This document shows positions 23,937 through 33,349 of a stretch of DNA of 64,000 nucleotides, in pieces. The stretch is taken from assembly GCA_018699955.1 (NCBI GenBank), contig JABISG010000115.1, forward strand, positions 62,001 through 126,000, read 5' to 3'. The notes below the pieces were generated by a model, which was not told the DNA's origin, ran no database searches, and saw only the letters and a program-made list of their open reading frames with translations. Numbering within the stretch: the stretch's first letter is position 1; every line of letters starts with the position of its first letter. The translations under genes were made by a program, and so were the position numbers. The DNA comes from Planctomycetaceae bacterium. Its GTDB lineage: Bacteria > Planctomycetota > Planctomycetia > Planctomycetales > Planctomycetaceae.

Positions 23937-26393
23937 TTACCGGTTGAACAGAAATGCCGAACTGTTGATGAGGGCCCACATCAGATCCTGAGCCGCTTCG
24001 GTCGAGGAGCCAACTTCGGTGAAGAACTGCTCGCTGTTCTTCATTTCGTCTTCGGATGGGAAGCGGCAGAGGACTGAGAGGTAAACCGACTCGATCATCT
24101 TCCCGTTGTCGGCCTTTTCGCTCGCCAGCTTCGCAATCAAACCTTGCGGGTGAATGATGGAATTGGCGATGGTGGGGCCGTTGACCAGATTCAGCGTTTG
24201 TCCCAGGCTGACCTTGCCGGTGCGTTCGCATTCACAGGGAGATTCGCGTGGGGCGCGGCCGAACATGTCGAGAAACTTCAGTCCGATTTGCGGGTCCGGG
24301 AGCTGACCGGCCCGAAAACCGGCCGGAACACCCGGGATATTTCGAGGTGCACCGGTCGCTGCGATGATCGAGTCGTACAGTTGCTCGGCAGCGAGTCGCC
24401 GCGGCAGGGAGTGAGAATAATTCACCGTGTCGTTCACGTTCCACTCGTTCGAACGATAGCTTCGTTGGTAGGTGTGCGACGAGACGATCAGCTCGACCAG
24501 CCGTTTGAGATCGAACCCGTGGTTGATGAAGTCGTCGGTCAACGCGTCGAGTAGTTCAGGGTTGGTGGGGGGATTGCTGGAGCGGATGTCATCGACGGGA
24601 TCGATGATGCCCTGTCCCATGAAGTAGCTCCAGTAGCGGTTGACGAGGCTCTTCGCGAAATACGGGTTCTCCTTCGATGTCAACCACTGTCCCAATTGCT
24701 GGCGACGATCGGTCAACGATTTGTCGATGCCGTCGTGCTCGAACGGAAACAGCGCCCCAACCGCCTGACCGGTACTCACATTGGTTACCGTCACCGGTGC
24801 GTTCAAGGTGTAGATGATTTCGTCGCCGCCGGCGATGCCCGGCTTACGGCCGACGTCGGCAAAGAAGGCCGACAGTTCGTAATAATTGTTCTGCGTCCAC
24901 CGCTCGAACGGATGATCGTGACACTGTGCGCACATGAATCGCGTGCCGAGAAACACCTGGGTCATGTTCTCCATGACCAACTTTGGTTCGCGGGCGATGC
25001 GAAAGTAATTGGCAGGAGGGTTCTCGTAGGCGCTACCGCTGGCGGTCATCAATTCGTAGGCAAACTCGTCGTAGGGTTTGCCGGAGGCGATCGAACTGCG
25101 AATCCAGTTGCGAAACGCCCACACGCCTTTTTCCTTGATGAACTTCCGGTTGCTCATCAGTAGGTCGCTCCATTTGAGCGTCCAGTAATCGACGTAACCG
25201 GGGCTGTCGATCAGTTCTTTGATCTTGGCTGTCCGCTTCGTTCTTGAATCGCGCGGATCGGCGAGGAAGGCGCGGACTTCGGCCGAGGTCGGCGTGATGC
25301 CGGCCACGTCGAGCGATACGCGGCGCAGAAACTCAGCATCAGTGCTAAGCCCGGAAGGCAACGTTTTCATGCGCCGGAGTTTGGCGTTGACGTGCGTGTC
25401 GATCAGATTGTAATCGGGGCTGTCGTTCCAGCGGAATTTCTCGCGATTGCCCAACACTGTCACGGGGTTGGCGAAGTAACGACCTTCAAAGCGAACCATA
25501 ATCGACGCTTCGCCACGGCGGATTGCTTCGATGCGGCCTGTCTTATCGATTTCGGCCACCTCAAAGTCGCTGGTCTTAAAGATCGCGTTGCGAGAAACGT
25601 CACGGCTGATTCCGTCGGCATAGTGAGCAATGACAATCTGCGACTGAAACTGTCCGCCCCGTTGCAACAGCGGCTTGGCCGGCATCACTTCCAGGCGGAC
25701 AACTTTGGGGGCTGAATCGAACTGACAACCCTCTGCGATCCACTGCTCGATGAGCTTATAGGCTTGCGACTCTTCGTCGAACAAAAAGCCCCCTTCGTGC
25801 GGAACTCCCTGCGTCGGTTTTAGCAGCATCAGGCTCTGGCTGGGCTGGGCACGGTTGAAACGCCGTCCCGACAGATCATCGACCAGCGCCCGATAATCGT
25901 ATAAGGCATCGTAGCCCCGCAGCGACAACTTAAAGCCACCCTTGCCAACGCGTGCCCCGTGGCAGGTTCCCGCGTTACAGCCGACTTTACTCATCAACGG
26001 CATGACTTCTCGGACGAAACTCACCGGCTTCTCCGCCACGTCGATGACGCGAACGGCGACTTCGGCCTGCTGTCCGGCTGCACTCACCGTCAGCTTGGTC
26101 TCCCCAGCCTTTCGGGGATGAACGAAGCCGGTTTTATCGACGGCGACAATTTCGGCAGCCGGTTTGATGACCGCCTCGGCCGTCAAATCGTGCGCGACAC
26201 CGTCGGCCGTTCTGCCGATGACAAGGATCCGCCGCTCATCGCGAGACCCTTTCAATTCCACGGAAGATGGAATGACTTCCAGCTTGGCGATCTGTGGTTT
26301 GGCAGGTTCGGCTGCCGTTGTTACGGCCGGAATGTAAAACAGGCCCACAGCGGTGCAAGCGAGCGTCACAACTGAAGAAAATCGCAGATTCAT
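23937..26393 (-). CDS. DUF1549/DUF1553 protein with bacterial Ig-like domains and heme-type motifs
   Basis: The 818-residue protein has a signal peptide (MNLRFSSVVTLACTAVGLFY), a Big_2-like Ig domain (about 35-120), a cytochrome-like segment with CNAGTCHG, a second Ig-like domain (about 235-320), then DUF1549 (containing CAQCHDHPFE) and DUF1553 to the end. It is exported. The family is abundant in planctomycetes and probably carries c-type heme, but its reaction is unknown. The first motif is C-x4-C-H rather than C-x2-C-H. The gene follows the cytochrome/WD40 gene by 130 bases on the same strand. Confidence 0.9.
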   Translation of the reverse strand: MNLRFSSVVTLACTAVGLFYIPAVTTAAEPAKPQIAKLEVIPSSVELKGSRDERRILVIGRTADGVAHDLTAEAVIKPAAEIVAVDKTGFVHPRKAGETKLTVSAAGQQAEVAVRVIDVAEKPVSFVREVMPLMSKVGCNAGTCHGARVGKGGFKLSLRGYDALYDYRALVDDLSGRRFNRAQPSQSLMLLKPTQGVPHEGGFLFDEESQAYKLIEQWIAEGCQFDSAPKVVRLEVMPAKPLLQRGGQFQSQIVIAHYADGISRDVSRNAIFKTSDFEVAEIDKTGRIEAIRRGEASIMVRFEGRYFANPVTVLGNREKFRWNDSPDYNLIDTHVNAKLRRMKTLPSGLSTDAEFLRRVSLDVAGITPTSAEVRAFLADPRDSRTKRTAKIKELIDSPGYVDYWTLKWSDLLMSNRKFIKEKGVWAFRNWIRSSIASGKPYDEFAYELMTASGSAYENPPANYFRIAREPKLVMENMTQVFLGTRFMCAQCHDHPFERWTQNNYYELSAFFADVGRKPGIAGGDEIIYTLNAPVTVTNVSTGQAVGALFPFEHDGIDKSLTDRRQQLGQWLTSKENPYFAKSLVNRYWSYFMGQGIIDPVDDIRSSNPPTNPELLDALTDDFINHGFDLKRLVELIVSSHTYQRSYRSNEWNVNDTVNYSHSLPRRLAAEQLYDSIIAATGAPRNIPGVPAGFRAGQLPDPQIGLKFLDMFGRAPRESPCECERTGKVSLGQTLNLVNGPTIANSIIHPQGLIAKLASEKADNGKMIESVYLSVLCRFPSEDEMKNSEQFFTEVGSSTEAAQDLMWALINSSAFLFNR

Positions 26394-26523
26394 CGTTCAA
26401 TGTCCCTTGGGTTCCAGACGGAATCAATGTCTCGAAAACGTCCAACCATCCTCTGTGTCGATTATATCGATTCGATCCGCAGGCAGAAGGGAACGCCCTT
26501 TCGGATGCGGTTCAATCAGCCGG

Positions 26524-28050
26524 TCATTTTGATGCAGTCGTCGTGCCGGCGAAGTCGGTCGCGACAAAGTCCTTGACGAGTTTTCCGGTGACAACGTCGA
26601 ACAGCCGGACGTGTCCGTCGAAACCGGCGACGGCAACTTGTGCGCCATCGGGCCGGAAGGCGACGGCAAACACCGGCCCGTTAATTCCCTGCAGTTCGTG
26701 AACCAGCATTTTCTCGGCGGAACGCTTGTTCGTTTCGACGCGGGTTTCTCCCAGGCCACCGCCGTTGTTGGTTTTCGTCTCATCGTAGGTGCCGGTCTTG
26801 TAAATCCGGGCCGCGCCCGAAGTCGCCGAACTCGAACCCGCGACGAACATGCTGCCATCCTTGTTGAACTTCATGTCGAAGATTCGGCCGGGCAGTTTTT
26901 CATAGCTGCGAATGTGGTTAAAGTTGTCGCCGATGATTCGTTTTCGGGTGCGGAAGATTTTATACAGGTTCGGCTGGCCGTCTGAACCGCCCGTTAGCAC
27001 TTGTTCTGTCAACGGATGGCGTTGGACGGCCATCAGCCCACCTTTGAGTGCTCCGGGGGTAATACTGGTGATGTTGTCCACAAACTGTGCCGATTCGACG
27101 ATGGTCAATTTCATCGACATGTCGCGGCTGACACTGATGAGGTGATCGCTTTTCTTGGAAAACGTGGTGTTGAGAACCCAGTCGCTGTGGGTATCGAGCC
27201 GCATGATCTGCTTGCCGTCTTTCACCTGAATGACGCGTGCCCGGTTGTCGGCTGCACCGAAGGCGAACAGATCGCCTTTGTCGCTGAAACAACCGCCGAA
27301 CAGCGTGTCGGGCGTCTTGGTGATGGAGCTGATCAGTTTTCGATCAGCGACGTTCCAGAACTGCACTTCGCCGAACAATGCGGGGGTTCCGCCGACGGCA
27401 CCGATCATTTTTCCGTCGGGTGAAAACGACAGCGATTCAATTCTCTGAGAACGACCAACAAGCCGCCCGACCAGTCCGCTGCCATCCGCCTGATGCACGA
27501 GGGTTTCGTGAAATCCGGAAACCGCCAGCAGCTTGCTGTCGGGTGAATAGGCCAAGGCGGTAATCACCGGCGGGTTGGCGTACTTGGGGGGATTCTCTGC
27601 AGTGATTGAATCGACGGCGGAGGGGGGCGTGTCGTTCTTGGCGCCTTCCTTGATCCAGCGTCCAATCAAATCGACTTGCTCGGGTGGCAGGGGATCTTCA
27701 TTGAGGGGCATTTCCGGTTCCTCACCGGTGATGTACAGCATAATTGTGCTGCTGTCGGGATCGCCCGGCTCGAAGCTCTCGCCGTTCTCTCCGCCTTTCT
27801 TCAGCCCCTCGAATGATGTCAGTAGCAACTTGCCGCCGAGTTTTGCCGGCTGATGGCAACCGGAGCAACTGCGCTGCAGGATGGGCCTGATCTGGCGGTA
27901 GTAGCTGACTGTGCCAGCTTCGCCCGCTGGTTTCTCGTCATCCTCAGCCGCGACAGCAATCGTGGGCAGCGTGAGAGCCACGAAGAGCAAAAGACGGCCG
28001 ATCCAGTTTCGGCCCGGTACGAAATTCAGCGACGTCTTTGCCATCATCAT
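26524..28050 (-). CDS. c-type cytochrome domain protein with WD40 repeats
   Basis: The 508-residue protein has a signal peptide (WIGRLLLFVALTLPTIAVAA), a planctomycete cytochrome domain with CSGCH (heme attachment), then about six to seven WD40 blades to the end (for example VAGFDGHVRLFDVVTGKLVK). It is exported. It probably works with the DUF1549/1553 protein encoded next. Three ATG codons in a row (28050, 28047, 28044) follow a GGGAAGAAG ribosome site; the second or third has better spacing. A longer upstream frame exists but crosses a repeat and lacks a signal peptide, so I rejected it. Confidence 0.88.
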   Translation of the reverse strand: MMMAKTSLNFVPGRNWIGRLLLFVALTLPTIAVAAEDDEKPAGEAGTVSYYRQIRPILQRSCSGCHQPAKLGGKLLLTSFEGLKKGGENGESFEPGDPDSSTIMLYITGEEPEMPLNEDPLPPEQVDLIGRWIKEGAKNDTPPSAVDSITAENPPKYANPPVITALAYSPDSKLLAVSGFHETLVHQADGSGLVGRLVGRSQRIESLSFSPDGKMIGAVGGTPALFGEVQFWNVADRKLISSITKTPDTLFGGCFSDKGDLFAFGAADNRARVIQVKDGKQIMRLDTHSDWVLNTTFSKKSDHLISVSRDMSMKLTIVESAQFVDNITSITPGALKGGLMAVQRHPLTEQVLTGGSDGQPNLYKIFRTRKRIIGDNFNHIRSYEKLPGRIFDMKFNKDGSMFVAGSSSATSGAARIYKTGTYDETKTNNGGGLGETRVETNKRSAEKMLVHELQGINGPVFAVAFRPDGAQVAVAGFDGHVRLFDVVTGKLVKDFVATDFAGTTTASK

Positions 28051-28195
28051 CTTCTTCCCATATGGTGATCGATGCGCCACCGCCAAACCACGCGCGCAAC
28101 CGGTCCGAGTAACCCTGTAACATGCTCTTTCAGCGACATCCATCGTACCGTCCGGGGCCGACTCACGTAAAGCGATATGGATGTGAGTTGCTCGA

Positions 28196-28268
28196 TCCCG
28201 CGGGCCGCTGCCCGCAGGCTTTGAGATGCCACATTGGGACACGGCCCGCAAGCGGGACGGCTAAATGG
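28196..28268. repeat. intergenic stem-loop repeat, copy 2
   Basis: GCGGGCCG (28200-28207) pairs with CGGCCCGC (28242-28249), and CCCGCAAGCGGG forms a second small palindrome. Bases 28241-28268 align with 16003-16030 at 25 of 28 positions, including the shared end CGGCTAAATGG. It lies upstream of the cytochrome/WD40 gene. Confidence 0.6.
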
Positions 28269-28287
28269 CGAACACTTTGTTCCATGC

Positions 28288-28320
28288 AAAAAAACGCCCC
28301 GTCGGGTGACGGGGCGTTTT
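28288..28320 (-). terminator. Rho-independent terminator of the metzincin gene
   Basis: An 11-base stem (AACGCCCCGTC with GACGGGGCGTT) closes a four-base loop. On the minus strand it is followed by seven T, 40 bases after the metzincin stop. A run of four T on the plus side makes it partly bidirectional. Confidence 0.9.
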
Positions 28321-28359
28321 CAAGCGTGAAAACAGTATGTGAAATGGCAGCCGCGTGGA

Positions 28360-31248
28360 TTACTTCTGCGGTGCCGCTTCGGTTTTCTGTCCGTGGAACA
28401 GCGAGCTGAATGAGCTGCGGCCTCCAATTTTGTCAGCATTGTAAATGTAGGTGGCGCTCATCGCCCGGGCAATTTGCTCTCCGGCATCGACCAGATGTGC
28501 CTTTGTGTACGGATCGATCTTGTCGCCGCCCGCTTCGACCGTTTTGGCCAACCGAGCGTGCAAGTCCTTCAATTCCATCCGTGCCAAATCGGCAATCGGC
28601 TTGTAGACAGCCGTGCTGCCGGCACCCGGCATGCTCAGATCGATGAGCCGCGTGAGATACTCGCGCTGCAGGTTTCGCCGGAGGCTGGAGACCATCGGCT
28701 GACGAGCGGAAAACTTCTTCTTCGGCGCCTCGTTGAACTCCGTCCAGATGGCGGCGTCGAGTGTGTCGAGGATTTCCGGCAGCGTGATCATGTCTTGATT
28801 GGCCGGGACACGCAATTCGTTGTCGTACACGCGGCGGAGTGTGGTTGGATTCATGACCATTGTGAGCGCTGACGACTGCATTCCCATAATGCGATCATGG
28901 ATCGGCCAGGTTGAGTCGCTGAGGGAAAAACCGCCTCCGTCAAACCATTTGTCTGTCGACATGTGCTTGAGCAGTTCCGGTGTCAGGCCGAACGCTTCGT
29001 CGCGGAGAGAATTCTCGATGACGAATTTCAAAGCGGCACGCTGCTTCTCAGCGGGGACGACTTCAAACGGCGGTCTGCCGTTCTTGTCTCCCTTTTTGTC
29101 GCGGTAAACATGAACGCCGCCGATCCAGTTGCCCATCATGCTGACGGCTCGGAACTGGAGGTTGATGGTCATGTCGTAGCCGCGTCGCGCTCGCGACCAG
29201 CTTTGCCCGTCTTTGACGAATTTATCGACAATCTGTTTGCGATGATAATTGGCCAACCGCGTCTGATTGTTGGCGTATTCGAGGGGATTCTTCGAGAAGT
29301 CGTAACGGCGTGCCAACGGATCAGGTCCGGAGGTGTCTTCGTCGGTTCCGTATTGAAGCGCCGGCTCGGCCACGCGGTCGAGGATCGGCTTGAGATCCGA
29401 AGCGAACGAATAGCCGTATTCGATGGCCCAGTAGTCGTAACCACCGATGCCGATCATGGTGTAGTCGCCTTGGATTTTTCCGCCCTTGAAGTTCATGTTG
29501 ACGGAGGTGTAGTCCATGACAGAACTCGCCAACGGCTTCTTGCCCTTCAACTTGTCGCTGTTGATTTCGGCGAGCGTGTAGGTACTCGATCCTTTGAAAT
29601 TATGTCTCAGGCCGAGCGTGTGACCGACTTCGTGCGCCACCAGATGGGCAAGCAGCGGCCCGACGAACGATTCGGGCATTCCGTCGATTTTGGTTTCTTC
29701 CGGCTTCTTGGGCTTGTCGTCTTTTTTGTCTCCGTCTTTCTTTTCGTCTGCCTTCTGTTCTGCTTCTGCCAGTTCTTGACTGATCAGTTCGAGGTGCGCT
29801 CGCATGACGGCGACGTCGAACGCCATTCCGTCGGCGGCCAGGCACATGCCGTTGACCTGACTGGTGCGGCCGATCAGTCCATCGTAAACGTCATCGCCAA
29901 TCAGCTTGGAATCAACCTGTGTTGCAGGATGTCCGCCGTATGGCAGGTTGGCCTGGGCGGCGATTTTGGCCGAAATGAAGTTCCGCTGAGCCGGTGCTGC
30001 CAGGCGGACACGTGGGTCCCAGTCGGGATGGGTTGCCAGCCACGAAAGGGTTTCGGGGCCAAAGCTTTCCATCGCGATTCTGGGCAGCAGGTCTTCGAAT
30101 TGGAAATTGTAATGTCGAATCCAGCCGTCGGTCAAAATGATGTCGGCGTCGAGAATCTGCCCGGTCGTCGGATTAACGCGGCTCGGGCCGATGGCCGTGC
30201 CAATGTCATTATTCAACCAACGCAGGAAATTGTAACGGACGTCTTCGGGGTCTTTTTCCATATGGGCGCCCGACTTGGCGTCCTGGTAGTAGACCTCAAT
30301 GGCATTGGACAGGCCCACTTTTTCAAAAGCGGCATTCCACGAGAGGAGTCCTTCCCGCACCCAGCGGCGATAGCGGATGGGTGTGGTGTGTTCGATGTAG
30401 AACACGATCGGATTCTTCGGCGGGCTGATCTTCAGTTTGGGATCGGCCTTTTCCAGATGCCAACGGTTGACGAAACGAATTCGCGTGTCGTCGTCGGAGT
30501 ATTTGCCCAGGTCGGTGTAGGATGTCGTGAAGTAGCCCACGCGTTCATCGGCCTTGCGGGGCTTGTACGTGCTGCTGGGGGGAATGGAGCTGATGGAATA
30601 ATGCAGCGTCTGCAGGCGGCCGGATGACGTGGGAAGCTCGAACGCCAATTCCACGTTGCCGGGAAAGGCTTTCGCCTTTTTGATGGTGTGCAATCCACGG
30701 TTGGAACTGCGAACTTTCGATCCAAAGAACGTTGTGGCCTGACCGACGAGCAGTGCGTCCATGTCGATCACCGGACCACCGCCCGGGCCGAGAGTCACAA
30801 TGGGAACGTCGAGCATGACTTGATCGGTGAATAGCCGTTTGACCGATGCCTTCGACTCCGCGTCGCCGTTGGATCGGGTGTCGATATTGGGGGCGATCAT
30901 TGCCAGGCGTTTGTCGAATCGTCGCCAGTAGAAATACTGATCACCCGCCTGCAGGCCGGCAAATCGTTCTCCACTGGAAACGGTCAACGCCAGAAAATAC
31001 TTCTGCGAGGCGTAATTGGCCGGAAGTTCGGCATACATCTGGCTGTCTTTTTTACGGGTCCAGATGGTGTAGAGGCTTTTCTTGCCGTCGGCAGTGGAAA
31101 CGACTTTCTCGTACCCCTTGAATACGTCGGCGTGTTTCGGGAAGTCCGGTTTCGTCTGCGCTTCGGCAGCCGACGTGAGTGCGATCAAAGCCGCCACTCC
31201 GCACATGATCTTAACTGCCCACTGCCCACTCTGAGTTGATCGCCGCAT
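28360..31248 (-). CDS. exported metzincin-type zinc metalloprotease (DUF5117 family)
   Basis: The 962-residue protein has a signal peptide (IMCGVAALIALTSAAEA) and the zinc site HEVGHTLGLRH, the extended HExxHxxGxxH form of metzincins, followed by a Met-turn-like SVMDYTS. The N-terminal part resembles the DUF5117/DUF5118 region of large bacterial zinc-dependent proteases. A lysine/glutamate-rich insertion (about residues 545-575) precedes the active site. It probably degrades proteins outside the cytoplasm. The ATG at 31248 puts the signal peptide at the N-terminus; upstream in-frame starts would bury it. A strong terminator follows. Confidence 0.88.
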   Translation of the reverse strand: MRRSTQSGQWAVKIMCGVAALIALTSAAEAQTKPDFPKHADVFKGYEKVVSTADGKKSLYTIWTRKKDSQMYAELPANYASQKYFLALTVSSGERFAGLQAGDQYFYWRRFDKRLAMIAPNIDTRSNGDAESKASVKRLFTDQVMLDVPIVTLGPGGGPVIDMDALLVGQATTFFGSKVRSSNRGLHTIKKAKAFPGNVELAFELPTSSGRLQTLHYSISSIPPSSTYKPRKADERVGYFTTSYTDLGKYSDDDTRIRFVNRWHLEKADPKLKISPPKNPIVFYIEHTTPIRYRRWVREGLLSWNAAFEKVGLSNAIEVYYQDAKSGAHMEKDPEDVRYNFLRWLNNDIGTAIGPSRVNPTTGQILDADIILTDGWIRHYNFQFEDLLPRIAMESFGPETLSWLATHPDWDPRVRLAAPAQRNFISAKIAAQANLPYGGHPATQVDSKLIGDDVYDGLIGRTSQVNGMCLAADGMAFDVAVMRAHLELISQELAEAEQKADEKKDGDKKDDKPKKPEETKIDGMPESFVGPLLAHLVAHEVGHTLGLRHNFKGSSTYTLAEINSDKLKGKKPLASSVMDYTSVNMNFKGGKIQGDYTMIGIGGYDYWAIEYGYSFASDLKPILDRVAEPALQYGTDEDTSGPDPLARRYDFSKNPLEYANNQTRLANYHRKQIVDKFVKDGQSWSRARRGYDMTINLQFRAVSMMGNWIGGVHVYRDKKGDKNGRPPFEVVPAEKQRAALKFVIENSLRDEAFGLTPELLKHMSTDKWFDGGGFSLSDSTWPIHDRIMGMQSSALTMVMNPTTLRRVYDNELRVPANQDMITLPEILDTLDAAIWTEFNEAPKKKFSARQPMVSSLRRNLQREYLTRLIDLSMPGAGSTAVYKPIADLARMELKDLHARLAKTVEAGGDKIDPYTKAHLVDAGEQIARAMSATYIYNADKIGGRSSFSSLFHGQKTEAAPQK

Positions 31249-31614
31249 TATTTCGGTTCCCCGCAAAAGAGAAACAAGACCGGCCGAACATAACCGGTCT
31301 ACCATGAATCGATGTGTCGGGAACACAGCCAAAGTGTTGCCGAACGCGCCGCCAACTGGAGAGCCTATCATCGCCTTAACCGGCAGAACTCCCCAGCGTT
31401 CACTATTGTTACACGACTGCCGTGAAGTTTACACCCAGCAACCGGATCGTGCACCCATTTCCCTTAATTTTCACCGCGAATCGCCGCCTGACAACCCCAA
31501 TTGCCGTTATTGGTGGTCTTGTCGTTCGACATCTACGGATTGCGCCATGGGTGAAAATTTGCTCCGCGGTGCAGGGAGTCCGGCAGAAATGGCTTTCGGC
31601 AGATCCATCGACCG
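31249..31614. other. intergenic region between PP2C and metzincin genes
   Basis: No gene is supported here. A short hairpin (AGACCGG at 31277-31283 with CCGGTCT at 31294-31300) lies in the metzincin leader. Nothing else is recognised. Confidence 0.4.
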
Positions 31615-32355
31615 CTAAATGACGTGCAACACGACACATGTGATGTTGTCGCGTGAGCCGCCATCTTGTGCCGCTTTGACGATCGCCTCGGCTGCTTCCT
31701 GCGGATCGTTGATGTCCTGCACCAATCGCTGCAGCGCGTCGTCTTTCAGGCCGTCAGTCACTCCGTCGGAACAGAGAAGGTAGCGGTCGCCCTCTTTGGG
31801 CAGAATCTGCGTCGGCTCGGTGCCGGTCGAACCTTCCTTCGTGCCAAGGTACCGGTACAGCACGTTTCGATAGCGATGCGTTTCGGCATCGGCGGCGGAA
31901 ATCGTCCCCGCATCGACGAGTGCCTGCGTCAGCGAGTGATCGGTCGTCTGCTGATCCAGTGCGTCGCCTCGCAAACGGTAGACGCGGCTATCTCCAATTC
32001 CACCGACATACAACTTTCCACCGACGACAATGACGAACGTCAACGTCGTTCCCATGTTGTGGTAATTGGCGTCGTCTTCGCTGAGTTGGATGATTTGCTG
32101 ATTGGCAAATTCAACCGCTTCGTCCAGCGATTGTATGACCGTTTCCGACGGGCTGTTGTCAAAGTCGATCAGCTCTTCGATTTTCTTTGAGACGAGTTCT
32201 GTGGCCATCGCGCTGGCTTTTTCGCCGGCTGCCTGGCCTCCCATGCCGTCGGCAACGAGAAAATAACGCTGCTGCGGATCGACCACGCAACAATCTTCGT
32301 TGTTGTCGCGGAAGTTGCCGGTGATGCTCAGCGAGCCGCACGAAAATCGAGACAT
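31615..32355 (-). CDS. PP2C-family protein Ser/Thr phosphatase
   Basis: The 246-residue protein has the standard metal-dependent phosphatase motifs in order: NNEDCCVVD (metal-binding Asp), LVADGMGGQAAGE, GDSRVYRL, LLCSDGVTDGL and GSRDNIT. Length and layout match bacterial PrpC/Stp1 enzymes, with no membrane segment. It should reverse Hanks-type kinase signalling in the cytoplasm, and the giant kinase at 4.2-12.8 kb is a possible but unproven partner. The gene is about 206 bases from the deacetylase gene upstream on the same strand. Confidence 0.93.
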   Translation of the reverse strand: MSRFSCGSLSITGNFRDNNEDCCVVDPQQRYFLVADGMGGQAAGEKASAMATELVSKKIEELIDFDNSPSETVIQSLDEAVEFANQQIIQLSEDDANYHNMGTTLTFVIVVGGKLYVGGIGDSRVYRLRGDALDQQTTDHSLTQALVDAGTISAADAETHRYRNVLYRYLGTKEGSTGTEPTQILPKEGDRYLLCSDGVTDGLKDDALQRLVQDINDPQEAAEAIVKAAQDGGSRDNITCVVLHVI

Positions 32356-32561
32356 GGTTCCTGCTGTATTGTCAGTCTAAGCCTGTTGAATGCACTGCTT
32401 TGAATGCACTGTTTAGAAGCGACGAAAGTCCAACGCATGTTTGTCGTTTGGAACGCCCTACTTTTTAGACGATTTCCCTATTCATTCACAAGTGTTCGTG
32501 TTGAATCGGCGACCGCTTGATCGAATCAACTGAGGTCGATGGCCAGGGCAGCTTCACCCCG

Positions 32562-33320
32562 TCAACTGCGTGGGGCCGTCAGTGAGTCCCCCGGCAGAAC
32601 GGTTTTTACCAGGTCGTCGGCACCGAGTGTTGTCGCGGTGATGAATAATTCGCCGGCAACAAACCCGGCGCTTGTGCCGTACAGTGTGTTCTGTCCTTCG
32701 ACCAATCGAAACACGCGTTCTTTTCCGGGCGGGAACTGTGTCTGGTAAGCGCGAATGGCTTCGAGCTTGGTTTCCAGTGTTTCGGAAATATCGACGACAA
32801 AACTTCCTCCACCTTGCGGCAGAACCAGCGATTGAAAACCGAGCGGATACCACACCTGCTTGGAAATCGTGTGGACCGGCAAATTGTCGAACGTTTCGTC
32901 CCACTTGCACAATCGCGAGTAAAACACGGCGGCATCGGTGATCTGCATCGCTTGCCAGTGGTCGGGCGATGCCATCGGCGTTTTTCCCGCAATGCCAAGC
33001 ACTACCGACGGGCGATACCGGCGAAACACTTTCGCCAGCGCAACCCGTGCCTCAAAGTCGTCGAACAAGCGACGATTGGGAAGGTCGAGGGTTTCGCGCA
33101 CCTGCACGCCGAGAATCTCTGCAGCCTTTTTCGCTTCGGCCATTCGGACTTCAGGTCCCGGACTGGCGGGCGTCGGTTCGCCGTCTGTCAAATCGACAAC
33201 GCCAACCCGATAACCCTGACGCACCAATTTGCATAGGGTGCCGCCGCAGGCGATCTCGACATCATCCGGATGGGCACCGACGGCGATCACATCCAGCGGC
33301 TGGGGAAGTTCGTCTGACAT
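32562..33320 (-). CDS. PIG-L/LmbE family deacetylase, BshB1-like
   Basis: The 252-residue protein has the zinc site AHPDDVE near the N-terminus, the run VDLTDGEPTPASPGPEVR and a second ligand region SPDHWQA, the pattern of PIG-L deacetylases. The spacing and the phrase RMAEAKKAAEILGV are closest to BshB1, which removes acetyl from GlcNAc-malate in bacillithiol synthesis. No other bacillithiol gene is nearby, so that role is an inference. It ends close to, and on the same strand as, the alpha/beta hydrolase gene 29 bases upstream, so the two are probably cotranscribed. Confidence 0.85.
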   Translation of the reverse strand: MSDELPQPLDVIAVGAHPDDVEIACGGTLCKLVRQGYRVGVVDLTDGEPTPASPGPEVRMAEAKKAAEILGVQVRETLDLPNRRLFDDFEARVALAKVFRRYRPSVVLGIAGKTPMASPDHWQAMQITDAAVFYSRLCKWDETFDNLPVHTISKQVWYPLGFQSLVLPQGGGSFVVDISETLETKLEAIRAYQTQFPPGKERVFRLVEGQNTLYGTSAGFVAGELFITATTLGADDLVKTVLPGDSLTAPRS

Positions 33321-33349
33321 AACGGCTCAAATCTCAATTCGATGTGTTT

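Noticed and set aside
28051..28251. 67-residue N-terminal extension of the cytochrome/WD40 protein
   Set aside because: It overlaps the intergenic stem-loop repeat and would bury the signal peptide. A GGGAAG site directly precedes the triple ATG.
28963..30627. Long open frame (554 codons) opposite the metzincin gene
   Set aside because: It is the antisense of a strongly supported metalloprotease with signal peptide and zinc motif; such antisense frames arise from the codon bias of this genome.
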